Origin: Selaginella moellendorffii | Lineage: Eukaryota; Streptophyta; Lycopodiopsida; Selaginellales; Selaginellaceae | Direction of reading: 5' to 3' | NCBI RefSeq assembly: GCF_000143415.4 | Contig: NW_003314292.1 | Coordinates: forward strand, 598,829-662,828 | Length of the DNA stretch: 64,000 bases | Shown: positions 42,844 to 54,401 of the stretch, piece by piece | How positions within the stretch are numbered: the stretch's first letter is position 1 | How the letters are laid out: every line of letters starts with the position of its first letter | Program-made: the position numbers and the translations under genes | The notes under the pieces: generated by a model | The model's input: the letters and a program-made list of their open reading frames with translations, nothing else | Database searches by the model: none | What the model was told of the DNA's origin: nothing

Positions 42844-45800
42844 ATGGCAGCGATGTTAGATTTCTTGCGTCGAGCGTCCAGAGAGGGCTGTGGCGGCGAT
42901 CTAGCTGATGACGCTGCTCGCCAGGATCCGATGATCGAAGAAGCGTCCGCGGCAGAGGATTCCAGGGTCGCGGCCAGGGATGACGAAGAAATCACGGTTT
43001 TCTCGAGCCCGGTGCGAGATTTCGAGCTGGATTTGGGAGATGGAGAGGAAATTCTTAGCAGTTTCTGCGAGGGGAACGAGCTCTCGTTCAATTACATTCC
43101 AGGTATGTTCTTGTTCTTGCGAGAAGCATCGCGAAATACTCTGCCGCCATGCCTATGCCTATTTCCAGACAAGGTCGTGGCCGCGATAAATGCCGGTGGC
43201 TCATCGATTCTAGATACATCTTTCGGCATCGATTTCGTGGACGATCGATTTTTCTCTGGTGGAGATGTGCTTAGAACTGCCGAAGATATCGTTGATGCGC
43301 AGGAGCCTTCGCTATACCGCACAGCAAGGTATGGGGAGGTTACTTACGCCCTAGATGGACTGGAAAGTGGAGATTACTACGTGGATATCCACTTTGCCGA
43401 GATTATTTTCACGAATGGTCCTCCTGGGATGAGGATCTTTGACGTCTACATTCAGGACGAGAAGGTGAGAGTCTTTGGAATTTTTTCATGTTCTTTTCAC
43501 TTTTTACGTTTGTCCTTCTTGCGTATAGGTTGTCTCGGATCTTGACGTCTATGGACGGGTGGGGTCGAACAGGCCCTTGATTTTGCTAAACGTGCGAGCT
43601 GCAGTCAACGGCGGTGTTCTTACTTTGGCATTTCGTGGCGTTGTTGGAAATCCCACCATCAGCGCCATCTGCGTTCACAGAGCTCCTCCTCTTGGTGCGT
43701 TTCTTCAATGTAGTAAATAATTTGTTGATTTTTTTGTTTGATCCAGCTAAGCGAACCGGTCGTAAGCCACGACCAATTTACGAGCTTGCGTTGGAAAACT
43801 GCCAGAAGCAGAATGCTCGCAGACTCACGTTTTGTGAGCAGGTTCGTAATGCAGCGCTACTTTTTCTCAAACTATTAATGATGGTTTGGATTGCTTCAGA
43901 TGAGGGATAAAAGTCGAGGAGCAGTTACTGAAAGCGAGCAAAGATTGGAAGAACTCAGAAACGAGTGCCATCAGGCCTGGATTTCTGTTCAAGAATCCAA
44001 TCGCCAAGCTGAAAAATTACGTGATGAACTTTCCGTGAAGTCTCTTACTGTCGATACACTCGGTACGATTATCTAGATTGAGTTAAGACTTTATGCTTTT
44101 TGTTTTGTTATCAGCAAATGCCGTGGAAACTCAGGTGCTGGAGCTAAGAGATTTGAAGGAAAAAGAAATGAACGAAAAGACGAAGTTGAAGCTAGCCGTC
44201 AGTGATGCCCAGAGGAAAGTCGAGGTTAGCGTCCATTTCTTTCTCTGTCTTCTGATACTTATTCATTTGTTGATAATCCAGGAACTCAGAATACTCTATA
44301 GTCTCCTGTCCAAGGACGCAAGAGATTGTATATGCTCCTTTCCAGATCCCCATGGCATGGTTTCTGCGGTTCAAGCTTTAGGTAAGGCCGAGCGCAGTTG
44401 GACTTACTTCAATGCTGAATATATCGTTTTTGTCAGTGAATGAACAGAAGGAGTTAAAGAAAAGACTACTAGACGAGAGTCAAGAACGGAAGTTTTTGTA
44501 CAACAAGTTGATTGAAATGAAAGGCAAGTTTGCTACATCTGTATAATTGATTTCATGAGTTTTCTTCCAGGGAACGTTAGGGTGTTTTGCAGATGCAGAC
44601 CGTTGAATGCATCAGAAGCGTCAGCATCGTCGGTGTCACTAGTCGAGTTTGACTCCGCTAGAGAGAATGAACTCGTCATTCGGGCTGGCACCAATCCGAA
44701 AAAGCTCTACAAGTTTGATCGAGTGTTCACTCCCGAAGACGATCAACGTGAGTATATGGCAAAGTCTATATTCACAAGCTGATCCTCGTTTCCGTTGTGC
44801 AGCTGAAGTGTTTGCAGACACGTCTCCGGTCGTTGTATCTGTCCTGGATGGCTACAACGTGTGCATATTTGCCTACGGACAAACAGGTACTGGCAAAACA
44901 TTCACGATGGAAGGCATTCCAGGAAACCGAGGTGTCAACTATCGTACATTGGAGGAACTTTTTCGACTATCTACTGTACGCAAAGGAGAGGTCAACTATG
45001 AGATAAAAGTTAGTGTTCTAGAAGTTTATAATGAGCAGATCCGAGACTTGTTGACAACACCATCTCAAGCTGGTCTGGCGCCAAAGAGGTAGGCAAAGCT
45101 ATTATTGCGGCTTGCTAACACATTTTGTTCAGGCTAGAAATTAAGCAAGACGCTGATGGTGGCCATCGTGTTCCTGGCCTCGTCGAGGCTGAGGTACACA
45201 GCATGACAGAAGTATGGGAGGTTCTCCAAAGCGGGAGCGCTGCTCGAGCTGTTGGCTCTACAAATGCTAACGAACATAGTAGCCGTTCTCACTGGTTTGT
45301 ATAACGTCTTGAAGTTTAAATTTTGGTCTCTAATGATGCCGTTGCAGCATGTTGTGCGTGAAAGTAAGAGGCGAGAACATGACTACAGGAGAATGTACTC
45401 GCAGCAAGCTTTGGCTTGTCGATCTTGCTGGAAGCGAGAGAGTTGCAAAAAGTGATGTTCAGGGTGATCGCCTGAAAGAAGCTCAGAACATCAACAAGTC
45501 GTTATCAGCCCTGGGAGATGTTATTCACGCTCTAACGACGAAAAGTAACCACGTGCCTTACAGGTAATTCAGGTCTAGAGCAACGCAGACATTAATAAGT
45601 CGGGCATTGTGCAGGAACTCGAAGTTAACACATCTTCTGCAAGACTCGCTTGGTATGTCTGGCGTTCCCTCTTCAATTGTCCATTCATTCTTTTGTGCAG
45701 GAGGAGAATCGAAGACTCTTATGTTCGTACAGATAAGCCCCACCGAGGCTGATGTCGGGGAAACGTTGTGCTCCTTAAATTTTGCTAGCAGAGTACGTGG

Positions 45801-46943
45801 TGTAGAGATGGGTCCGGCAAAGAAGCAGCTCGATTCCTCGGAGTTTTTCAAGTATAAGCAAATGGTAAAGTATTTCTCTGTGAATCTCAGTCTCCTAAAA
45901 CCCAGAGCATGCAGGCAGAGAAGGCTAAGCAAGATGTGAAAACCAAGGATGATAGCGTCAGAAGGCTCGAAGACAGCTTACGTACCACCGAAAGTAAACT
46001 GAAGGTAAAAGAACAACTGTGTCAGAGCCTAGCTGAAAAGGTCAAGGACCGAGACAAAGTTGCTGCTGAACTGGAGCTCCAGCTAGCCACCGAGAAGAAA
46101 GCTCGTCTTGCAGCAGAAGTGGCTCTCAAGGAAAAGCGTCTGAAAGCTGATAGAGAAGGATCGTGGGACAGGGCTGACAGGGCGAATGCGGAAGAAGCTC
46201 TTGAAGCTGCGTTTAAAACAGCCGCTAGTTTTCACCCCAAGGAAAATAGTTACAGACAACCGTTACAAGAGCGGGCGCTGGAGAATGAGCTTAAGCCGCT
46301 AAGCAAAGACGAGAAAGCTCCCAAAGTCCTTGGTGAAAACCGTGCTCTGCAAAACGAGAACATCGATCCCCAAAATCCAGATGGTCTTACTTCGGTTCTA
46401 CGCAAGCCTCCACACGCAAGGCTGAAGGTGGTACCTTCGAGATTCAATTCTCCGCCGCTTATGCCAATGCCCCGCCGAACTTCGCTGTGCGGAATCACTC
46501 GACGGACGTCCTTGGCTCCTGCTCCAACGAAATTCGTCGTGGAGACTCCATCAACTCAGCTTAAGTCATCGGAGGTGCAAGAGGACATTAAGACAGTGCA
46601 GAGTATCGTCCAAGCAGAGAGCCGCACCTTCCAGGTAGAAGATAGCAACGTCCCTTCCGTAGCCTGGAAAGGTATCGACGTTCCTGGAACGCTCACAAGG
46701 CTAAGGCAACACAGAAGAGTACACTTCAGCTCGCCGTTAATGCGGTCGAGGGAGAAGCTGATGGCGTTGAAGAAGGAAACGTGCGACAACCTCCCGGAAA
46801 CAAAGCAGTCCAGTGGTACCAGAATGAGACGAGTAAGTTTGGTGGCCAGGTCCTGGAACAAGCATCCAGGAGGAGCCCAACGAATTCTCAGTGGCAGGAA
46901 GGGTTCCATGCACCAGCGTGAAAGGGGCTGGAACAAAGGATAG
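42844..46943 (+). CDS. Kinesin-14 with N-terminal malectin-like (di-glucose-binding) domain
   Basis: Fifteen exons (42844..43102, 43169..43464, 43529..43694, 43747..43841, 43900..44062, 44115..44224, 44282..44381, 44437..44523, 44571..44747, 44803..45088, 45133..45294, 45348..45563, 45615..45652, 45701..45864, 45915..46943) give 1115 residues. A malectin-like domain ([53 protein letters not shown]) is followed by coiled coils. The kinesin-14 neck and motor come next: [14 protein letters not shown]-loop [16 protein letters not shown], switch [12 protein letters not shown], switch [13 protein letters not shown], and [15 protein letters not shown] coiled coil and a basic tail end the protein. 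This combination is known only in plants, as KIN-14 with a di-glucose-binding domain. It should move towards microtubule minus ends. Intron 8 has a GC donor (AAAG|GCAAGT at 44523/44524). Confidence 0.93.
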
Positions 46944-47064
46944 ATAAGAATGGGAGCCGCAGCATACATACACTACGAAGCAGTTGTGCTCTTCATATAG
47001 CAAGTAAGCTTACATGTTTCTAATCACGTCATTCGTTTTACATCATTAGTTCTTTCTAGATATG

Positions 47065-48132
47065 TCAAGGAATAGCTCTAAAGTCCGGCTGAAAGCAAAC
47101 CAGTGGCGGAACGGCGATCCTAAATGCACTCTCGGGGACATGGCTCCAGACATCAAGCTTCGTGTCATAAGCGAGTCCCCCGAGTTCTGGGTGTCCCTTG
47201 AGAGAGGCTCCAATCAGCCGACCGGTGAAGGACGCCTCAAACTGGTAAGCTCTTACAAACGTAGTCTGCTCGACCTTTACAATAAAGTCTTTCAGGAGAT
47301 TACACGGCATGCACAGCCAGAGCACCCACGGGCTCTTGGTCACCCGCTTGCCTTGGTCGAGCTCCCATACCGCAATGGAGTTCTCATCACTGCCCTCTAT
47401 CCGGACCCCGGATACCGTCACGTAGCGCCCCCGAAAGTCGACGAGATTGTTGGAGATAGAAACGTCGCGCTCGTCGACTCTAATGGACCCGCAAGGTGGG
47501 CTCACTCTCCTGAGGAGTTTCCAATCGTACAGGCTGAGCAGCAGCGTCTCTGAATCGCACGCGTAGTAGACGAGCTCGTCGCTGGCGACGATCACTCCGG
47601 TGGAAGGCTTGAAACTCTCCTCGGCCAGCGTCGTGGCCCAGTCCCCGCGCCTGGAGCTGTAAGTATGGATGTAGAACGCATCGAAGATTATAACCGTGTA
47701 GCTGCTGTTCCAGGCTTTGGAGCATGGATCCCGCGCCATCGCCATGCCGAGAGGGCTCGAGTCGAGAGTGGAAGGATGCGGCAGCCTCCTGCTGGATCCC
47801 GTGAGCAGATTAAAGACGAGGATCTCGTGAGCGAGGCCTCGGAGAGAGCCGACAGTGCAAACCAGGCCTCCCAGCGCCGACCAGTGGAGGATCCTACACC
47901 GGGGATTTGGAGGAGCTTTCAAGGATTTGCGAAGCGAGAGCTTGGGCAGGAGGTGATGATTGACGTCGCTGCTGCTGTGATCGTCGTCCAGGGCGATGAT
48001 CTCGTCGTCGTCCTTGAGCAGCAGTGACCACGATTGATCGCCATTGTTGTGCTGGAGGAGAGCCTGGAGATCGTGATTTGGGAACTTACCACCCACGCAA
48101 AGGTAGGAGCTGAGCTTGATCAACTTGGCCAT
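47065..48132 (-). CDS. Kelch/F-box-associated-like beta-propeller protein without an F-box
   Basis: One exon gives 355 residues starting MAKLIKLSSYLCVGGKFPNH. The body resembles the C-terminal propeller of plant F-box/kelch proteins: ILHWSALGGLVCTVGSLRGL, then HEILVFNLLTGSSRRLPHPS, TGVIVASDELVYYACDSETL and ENSIAVWELDQGKR. No F-box is visible at the N-terminus. The open frame upstream of the ATG is unlikely to be used. It may be a substrate-adaptor-derived protein; the function is unknown. A truncated relic of a close relative lies at 10590-11010. Only 121 bp separate its stop from the convergent kinesin stop. Confidence 0.7.
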   Translation of the reverse strand: MAKLIKLSSYLCVGGKFPNHDLQALLQHNNGDQSWSLLLKDDDEIIALDDDHSSSDVNHHLLPKLSLRKSLKAPPNPRCRILHWSALGGLVCTVGSLRGLAHEILVFNLLTGSSRRLPHPSTLDSSPLGMAMARDPCSKAWNSSYTVIIFDAFYIHTYSSRRGDWATTLAEESFKPSTGVIVASDELVYYACDSETLLLSLYDWKLLRRVSPPCGSIRVDERDVSISNNLVDFRGRYVTVSGVRIEGSDENSIAVWELDQGKRVTKSPWVLWLCMPCNLLKDFIVKVEQTTFVRAYQFEASFTGRLIGASLKGHPELGGLAYDTKLDVWSHVPESAFRIAVPPLVCFQPDFRAIP

Positions 48133-48218
48133 TTGTACAAAAAGGGTGGCAAGAGAGTAAAATTTAGGGCCCAAATTGGAAGTATTTTGGGTTCTAGTAT
48201 TTTAGGGTTTGTGGTGAT
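48133..48218. promoter_or_regulatory. 86-bp bidirectional intergenic region
   Basis: It separates the start codons of the kelch-like gene (-) and the 72-aa coiled-coil gene (+). It contains TTTAGGGTTT (a telo-box in reverse) just ahead of the plus-strand start. Confidence 0.5.
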
Positions 48219-48485
48219 ATGGACAATAGCAATTGGAAGAGAATATTACAGGAGTTGGCGGTAAGTTTTGATGAAACGAGTGGTTTTTACTGCGCTCTTG
48301 TCTTTCAGCAAAATGTTGAGGAGATGCTAGAAGCCGAGAGAGAAATTCTACGGACAATGCGTGAAATGACGAGGCATGAGCAAGAGATAGGAGAGACGAT
48401 GCAGCAACTCGAGGAGCAAATCACGCAGGCACTGGAGCAAGTCCAGCAGATGATCTGGAAGGAAGATCATCAAGATGTTAATTGA
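48219..48485 (+). CDS. 72-residue coiled-coil protein, unrecognised
   Basis: Two exons (48219..48260 and 48309..48485) join through a 48-nt GT-AG intron to a protein reading MDNSNWKRILQELA and then a long Glu/Gln/Met-rich helix (EEMLEAEREILRTMREMTRH, GETMQQLEEQITQALEQVQQ). The intron is a multiple of three without a stop, so retention would add 16 residues in frame. The heptad pattern predicts a coiled coil along most of the length. I do not recognise the family; a small subunit of a larger complex is possible. The short distance to its divergent neighbour fits a real gene. Confidence 0.6.
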   Translation: MDNSNWKRILQELAVSFDETSGFYCALVFQQNVEEMLEAEREILRTMREMTRHEQEIGETMQQLEEQITQALEQVQQMIWKEDHQDVN

Positions 48486-48551
48486 TTGAAAATAAACGTG
48501 TGAAAGACATGAGAAAACTTGGTAGGATTCTTCGTTTGCTTTCCTCCTTTT

Positions 48552-49756
48552 TCAATCGCAGACGAGTTCCTTGATCTCCTTCTCGAAGCACTCGAGCTGC
48601 GTCCTGATCTTTGGGAGGAACTGGCTCATCTGGGATCGGAGGTGCTCGCGTTCTGGCTCGGGCAGCGTCTCTGGAACTTCGGTGAAGGCTACGTCTATCT
48701 GCATCATCCGCTCGGCTCAAAGCTTTGTGCTAAGAGGAAACAAGACATACCCGAAGATCGTCAAGATCACCCAAGCAAGTATCGACCGAGAGTGTCCCTT
48801 CCACTTGAAACGGCTCACCGACCTCGATCTTGCCTGCGCAACGTTTTACGTTGGTCTCTTGCAGCTTTCATCTTAAAAGATTAGGATACCGAGAAAGTCC
48901 AGCAGAATGTCGAAGCTGTAATCCACTCGTCTTTTCCCTCGTACTGTGAGTATCGCCGCCTGTAAAAGAGAGTGAGCGTTGGAAGAATTCCAAATTCCAG
49001 ATCTTCGTGCTTACATCACCAGTGCAGCGAGAAACATCGGTCACGTAGGCTGAACCCTCTCCGAAAGTGATGGGCTCCGCAGCAAGTAAAAGCTCCTGAT
49101 CAAAAGAAAAAGCTCAGACGTTTGTCGTGGGTTTCGTAAGAACCATACCCTTAGCTTCGAGATAGCCCAGTCGTTGAGGTTTCTCTCCTCCCAAGCGTTC
49201 TAGAAAGAAAAAAAAAATCGAGTGAGAACACAATGGAAAACCAAAAGAAACACACACACACAAACACACACAAAGGACTCTGAAAGAAATGGAGAAAGAG
49301 AGGAAGGGAGAAACAAATGGAAGTAAAGAAGAAACACACACACAAACATACTCTGACAGAAATGGAGAAGGAGAAGGGAGAAAACAATGGAAGTGAAGGA
49401 GAAACACAACAAAACCTGGAGTAGCTAGTTGCTCAGACCTTCAAGTAGACTGCGCAAGACAATCCAAGAATGTATCACTCTACAAGAATGCGCATTGTAT
49501 TTTGCGCACTTACTCGATCGGTCGCCATACACATGGAAGCAAATCTCCGGCTCACGAGCAATGGCGGCATTCTCTGCGAAGAATAAGAAGAAAAAGGCCC
49601 CGCTCAGTCTATTGCTGATCGACAACCCACCTGAGAGCAGCTGCTAGGATTCCTGGGTAGCGGGAGGCGCAGGCATCGACTGGAAGCGCCTCGAGGCTCG
49701 GCGAGAATGGAGCAGAGCATCCTTCCGCCGAGGAGACGCGCGCCCGTCGCAGCCAT
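48552..49756 (-). CDS. Aha1 N-terminal-domain protein (Hsp90 ATPase activator type), organelle-targeted
   Basis: Seven exons (49756..49631, 49573..49514, 49199..49149, 49095..49015, 48959..48890, 48833..48751, 48698..48552) give 205 residues. The first 62 form a basic, Ser/Arg/Leu-rich presequence with no acidic cluster (MAATGARLLGGRMLCSILAE, MPPLLVSRRFASM). Then comes the Aha1-N domain: NAWEERNLNDWAISKLRELL, AYVTDVSRCTGDAAILTVRG, VDYSFDILLDFLG, FQVEGTLSVDTCLGDLDDLR, and a closing helix FLPKIRTQLECFEKEIKELV. The C-terminal AHSA1 domain of cytosolic Aha1 is absent, as in yeast Hch1 and some plant proteins. A plastid or mitochondrial Hsp90 partner is the likely client. Intron 2 is unusually long (314 nt) and repetitive. 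Confidence 0.85.
49201..49415. repeat. Tandem repeat with CA tracts in an Aha1-N gene intron
   Basis: A unit of roughly 75 bp (AAACACACACACAAACA tract, then ACTCTGA, then AGAAATGGAGAA and a purine-rich tail with AACAATGGAAGT-like ends) occurs about two and a half times. It makes this intron several times longer than others in the window. Confidence 0.8.
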
Positions 49757-49837
49757 TGCCGCTTAAACCCTAAAGCCCTGGAGCAAAATATCTTCTCTTT
49801 ACCTCCATACATTGCCAAGAACCCTAAAAACAGAGCT

Positions 49838-50563
49838 ATGCTCTGTAGAGGGGAAGGAAACTTGGCGATGGATGATCTTCCCGACAAGCTCCTCGTCTGG
49901 ATCCTCTCTCTACTCTTTTCCTCGCGCCAATTGTATTCGTGTTCTCTGGTGAGCAGGCGGTGGGCGCATCTGGCAAGGCTGGTCACACATTTCAGGTTGG
50001 AATCGTCAATCTCCTCCGACGATGAGCAGCGCCAGGGCCTCGTTTCCTGGTTTGGCAGCAGCAGCAGCAGCAATCTCCGCTCCCTGTCCTTGACTGGTTT
50101 CTCACCGCAGCGACGATCTTCCCTCGCCTGGTTCCAGGCGATTGGAAAAACCCTCCACTCCCTCATGATCAGCATCAGTGTGGATGGCTTGTGGTCCAGC
50201 ATTCTCGCCTGCCACCAGCTGCGATGCCTCCATGCCGGCATTGAAGCGATCTGGCAACAACGGCAGAAACTCCTCTCGCCAATCTCGTCTACTGCGTCAT
50301 ACGCGCAAGCTTGGACGTCGCCACTACGCAGCAGCTCCTCGCACTCTGCCCCTCGCTCGTCTACTTGCCACAGCCTCGACTGCCTGATGCATCGCAAGAG
50401 GAGGGGCCCCGGCGGGAGCGTCGCCAACTTTTCTCTCTCCCTCGACATGGCCAAGCTCAGGTGGCTCTTCGTCAATGCCATTATGGCGCCATGCTCAATG
50501 AGCTCACACTCGGGGACTCCTATGGCTTTGGGTTGTTTGAGACGAACACTAAATGCTTCTTAA
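49838..50563 (+). pseudogene. F-box protein gene with apparent frameshifts
   Basis: A good F-box opens the frame: MDDLPDKLLVWILSLLFSSR, then SCSLVSRRWAHLARLVTHF; starts at 49838 or 49868 are in frame. Leucine-rich-repeat-like text follows (NLRSLSLTGF, LHSLMISISVDGL, LRCLHAG). From about 50270 the sensible protein jumps to another frame (NLVYCVIRASLDVATTQQLL, ALCPSLVYL). Part of it then returns (SLSLDMAKLRWLFVNAI) before jumping again (MLNELTLGDSYGFGLF). No splice sites repair these jumps. It is either a young pseudogene or a gene hurt by sequencing errors. Its end overlaps the 3' end of the convergent receptor kinase. Confidence 0.6.
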
Positions 50564-53500
50564 TTACATGGCAGTTTCGAATGCTTGGGCTTCCCTCAGG
50601 TCTCGCAACACTTGGCTCATCTTGGGTCGCTCGTTTGGGTCTCTTGCCACTGATTTTGCTGCCACATTCGCGAAGATTGCCATGCTTCCAATGCTAAATC
50701 GCCCTGCGATGTTTCTATCCACGACTTCGTTGTACGATCCACTCAGGAGATATGGTCTTGCCTGCGAGCACGAAAGAAGTATCAGGGGGAATCGTGAATT
50801 GTGCGAAGGGAAAACTTTCATACCCAAGTGATGATGCTGTATTGATCGGCAGGAACGCGGTCACTGAGTGGCTCTCTTCCACAAATGAGCTCCAAAAGCA
50901 CCACCCCAAAGCTATAAACATCACTCTTTTCGGTAAGCTGGTTTGAGGCATAGTATCTGAAACAGCGAAAGACAACTACTGTGAACCGCTCGAACTTTAA
51001 AACAACTCTTTCTTACTCTGGATCGAGATATCCAACCGTGCCTTTTACCAGAGTTGTGACGTGCGTCGCATCAATCCTAGTGACGTGCTTGGAGAGCCCA
51101 AAGTCTGCTACCTTGGCATTCATCCCCGAGTCGAGAAGGATATTGGTGCTCTTCACGTCCCTGTGAATGATCTTGGAGTCGCTCCCATTGTGAAGGTAAT
51201 CCAGTGCTGAAAAGATCATGATTCAAGTTTGGTCAACAAGAGAAACGTAATCAAAGTGTTGAGTCACCTGTCGCAGCACCCACGGCTATCTTTACCCGTG
51301 CTTTCCAATCTAATGGAGACTTTGAGCCTGAGAGAAATAACTTTCTTTTAGCACAATGCAGTTTGTTTCGTGCTTACCATAGAGGTGCTCCATTAACGTC
51401 CCTCCTCCCATAAACTCGTATACAAGAAGTTGCTTCTTGGACTTTTGGCAGAAGCCTACCAGTTCCACGAGATTTTGATGGTGTACACGAGATAGTAGGC
51501 TCACCTGAAAGCCAAAAAACCAGCTTGATCTTGATGGTTTTTGTTTCTTCTAAGAACGAACCTCATTGATAAACGAGTCGGCTCCAAGCTGAGACGCATC
51601 TGATCGGACTTTGATGGCGACTTCCTGACCGTTTGCAAGTCTCCCATGATAAACCGGACCAAAGCTTCCTTTACCGAGCTCGGTCTTGAAGCCGTTTGTT
51701 GCAGTGCTGAGCTCTCTGTACGAGAACTCTTTGCATCCAATGAGGTCTCTTGAACCCGCCCTTATTTCTAAAGAAGAAATCGTCTTCAGAAACGAAAACA
51801 TCCGCCAAAATAAATGTACCTCTTTCAAATGATTTTTCCTTGCTCCGGTTTCTTCGTAACAGAAGGAAACCAAGAGCAAGAACCAAAATAGCAGCTATAG
51901 CGCTACCAGTAGCGATACCAATAACTTTTTTCGTTTGGCTGTTGCTCTTGAGATCCACAACAATGCCTGTTTCCGGACCTGGGGCCGGAGGCACTGCTGC
52001 AGCTTGAGAGCAGTCTGCAGAGCCAAGACAAGGATTTCCGTTAAACCTGCGAAAGAAAACGTTACTTCCTGTCTGACCGGAGAAGAACTTACTGAAGTTT
52101 TCCCACGAGCGCAGCTGGAATCTGTCCCGAGAAATTGTTGTTTGCAACATTCCTGTAAGATAAGTAATTATCTTTTCTCTTGTAAAGAAAGTCTGGCTCT
52201 CACACTGATTGTAGATTCGGTAAATTCACCAAGGAATCAAGCTCACCACTTAAGCTGTTATTTTGCAAGTTCCTATATGAACACAGTAAACACACTTTAA
52301 ATCAGCTTTAGAAAAAACGGGACTTACAGCAGCTTTAAGTTCTGTAATGAACGTGAATCCAAAGAGAGTGCTCCGGACAGCTGGTTGTAGCTCAGATCCC
52401 TGTCAACTTCAACAGCTTAAACAACAATAGCATAGAGAGAAAATAACGATAAATATCATCTTACAAAGTTTCAAGCGCTGACAAATCCCACTGGTTGACG
52501 GGAATAATTCCAGAAAGTTGATTGTTTGAAATGTTTCTGTCCAAAAGGAAATGTATGCGTTGGTAAACCACAAAAATGCTTTTGCATACTCACAGATATG
52601 TTAGCCCGGAAAGGTCTCCCACTTGAGGATACAAGGAACCCCTCAATCCCTTGCCAGAAAGATCCCTATGGGGAAAATGAAACCATTGCTCTTATTAACA
52701 AAAAGAAAAAGATCAATGTCACTTACAAAAATTCCACTTGAGGAGATTGTACAGATGAGCACTTCACTCCGTTCCATGGGACTGGTAAGCAAGGATCGTG
52801 GTCGCCCAGCGTTATCGTGTAATATGAACAAATGGAACTTAGAGATGTGACTGCATGTCGAAATAGTAAGCACTTTTTGCATCAGAAGTTCTGAAAGAAA
52901 AGCATACCATCAGCACTCGTTGTCGGAGGAACAATACTAACTGGACGGTAAACTTCCAATGCGTTTATCTCTGGCGAACCAGCAATGCCCTGTAAAGTAA
53001 TGTTGAGTGTTGATGAACTCTCGGCCGATCGCGAGGTGGTCGAATTCCCAGTAAAGGAATACGAAGTCCCCTGAAAGCTACCGGGGAGAAGAAAGCTTGA
53101 CTTGCTCGAGTTCCCATTTAGCAGAATGTCGAAGGACGTTTGACTGGTGGTGTTGGTCAGCATTGCAAAGTGTGCGACGATAAAATAGCTTTGCGTCATT
53201 TTCCTATCAGCGACAGCGAGAAGGTAGCTGAGAGCATTTCCTGAACCCACTCTAGATGTCTGGAGAATCGATTGGGGTGCTGCTGGTGCACTTGAGTTTA
53301 TGGAACCATTATAGATTGAAGCTGTTGAGTCTGTAGGAAAATAGTTGGTATCAATATCCCATATGCGATCCTGTTGATCATCTGGATATCTGGCACACGA
53401 AAAGCATTTAGATGAGAGGAAGTGCGAGGACATATGCAATGCAAGCTACCTCAGTGTCTTCGTCGTTTCACCACAGTTGATCCTGTAGATCATTTGCAGC

Positions 53501-54133
53501 ATTGCGCCACGGTCTAGTCTCGATGTAGCTGCGTCATAAGCATTTTCTTCGAGCGGCCGAAATTCTAAAGACGAGATAACTGGAACACCACCTTCTGAAG
53601 TCGCGAGCAAACAGAAGGCTGTAGCGCCGGCAGTGGAAGAAGTCCACACAAGTTCCTCAATCCAAGGGTCCCTGGACGAAAGGTCCACCGTTGACACCAC
53701 AGTCTGGTTCATGACAAACTGGAACGAGGGAGGCCTTCTGCGCGTGTCGTAGTTTCCATATCTAAAAGTTGCTCTCGTGAGATGCAAGCCGGCTTGGTGA
53801 GCGATGTCGTAGCAATTGAAGTTGCGCGTGGTCTTGGAGAATGGGAAGTATCTCACAGAATTACCTTGGATGCTCGACGTGATGCCTACGTTGTTCACAA
53901 AACTCGCATCTGGAATCCAAATAAGCCCAGTGGTTTTATCTGTGAAATTGCTCGACGATCCACATGACAAGCTCAGAAACTCTGGTGCAAAAGAAAGAAA
54001 AGAACAGAAAATGAGATGAGTGGCATTTAATTCCGCGAAAAGGATAGAGGGATGTACCTGGCCCTGGAGTCTGCGAAGAAATCTGACGAAGAATAAACGC
54101 GATGCAGAGGAGAATTGCCAGACCCTCTTTCAT
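50564..54133 (-). CDS. Malectin-like/LRR receptor kinase
   Basis: Sixteen exons (54133..54058, 53981..53450, 53389..52908, 52850..52727, 52665..52594, 52536..52465, 52399..52328, 52272..52204, 52152..52093, 52046..51820, 51767..51562, 51504..51378, 51327..51268, 51206..51017, 50956..50824, 50761..50564) give 899 residues. In order there is a signal peptide ([20 protein letters not shown]), a malectin-like ectodomain, five LRRs each on its own 60-72-nt exon, and a transmembrane helix ([20 protein letters not shown]). The kinase has [31 protein letters not shown] (RD type), VADFGLSK and GTVGYLDPE. The layout is that of LRR-I/SYMRK-like receptors such as At1g67720; the ligand is unknown. The kinase appears catalytically intact. 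Confidence 0.93.
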
Positions 54134-54401
54134 CTTTGTCGCTCGCTATCGACACATTGGAAAATTAAGAGTGAATTGGAGGAGCTCCCCTGTTCGTCTT
54201 CTTCTTCTTCTTCTTCTGAATTCTCCTGTTGTTAGTACCTATTGACGCGATCCAGTCCCCAGTAGCTTACCATAATGTAAGCTTCGTGACTTAGTCGTGT
54301 TCTTATCGTGGGCATTGGTGTCCGTCCGATTGCCTCCATCCTGGCCGTCGACACGATTTTAGCTTAAACAAAACATTTTAGTTAAGCTTTAATACCTCTC
54401 T

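Noticed and set aside
47605-48027. Plus-strand 120-codon frame (MDVERIEDYN...)
   Set aside because: Antisense shadow of the kelch-like gene; its relic at 10.6-11.0 kb preserves the opposite-strand reading.
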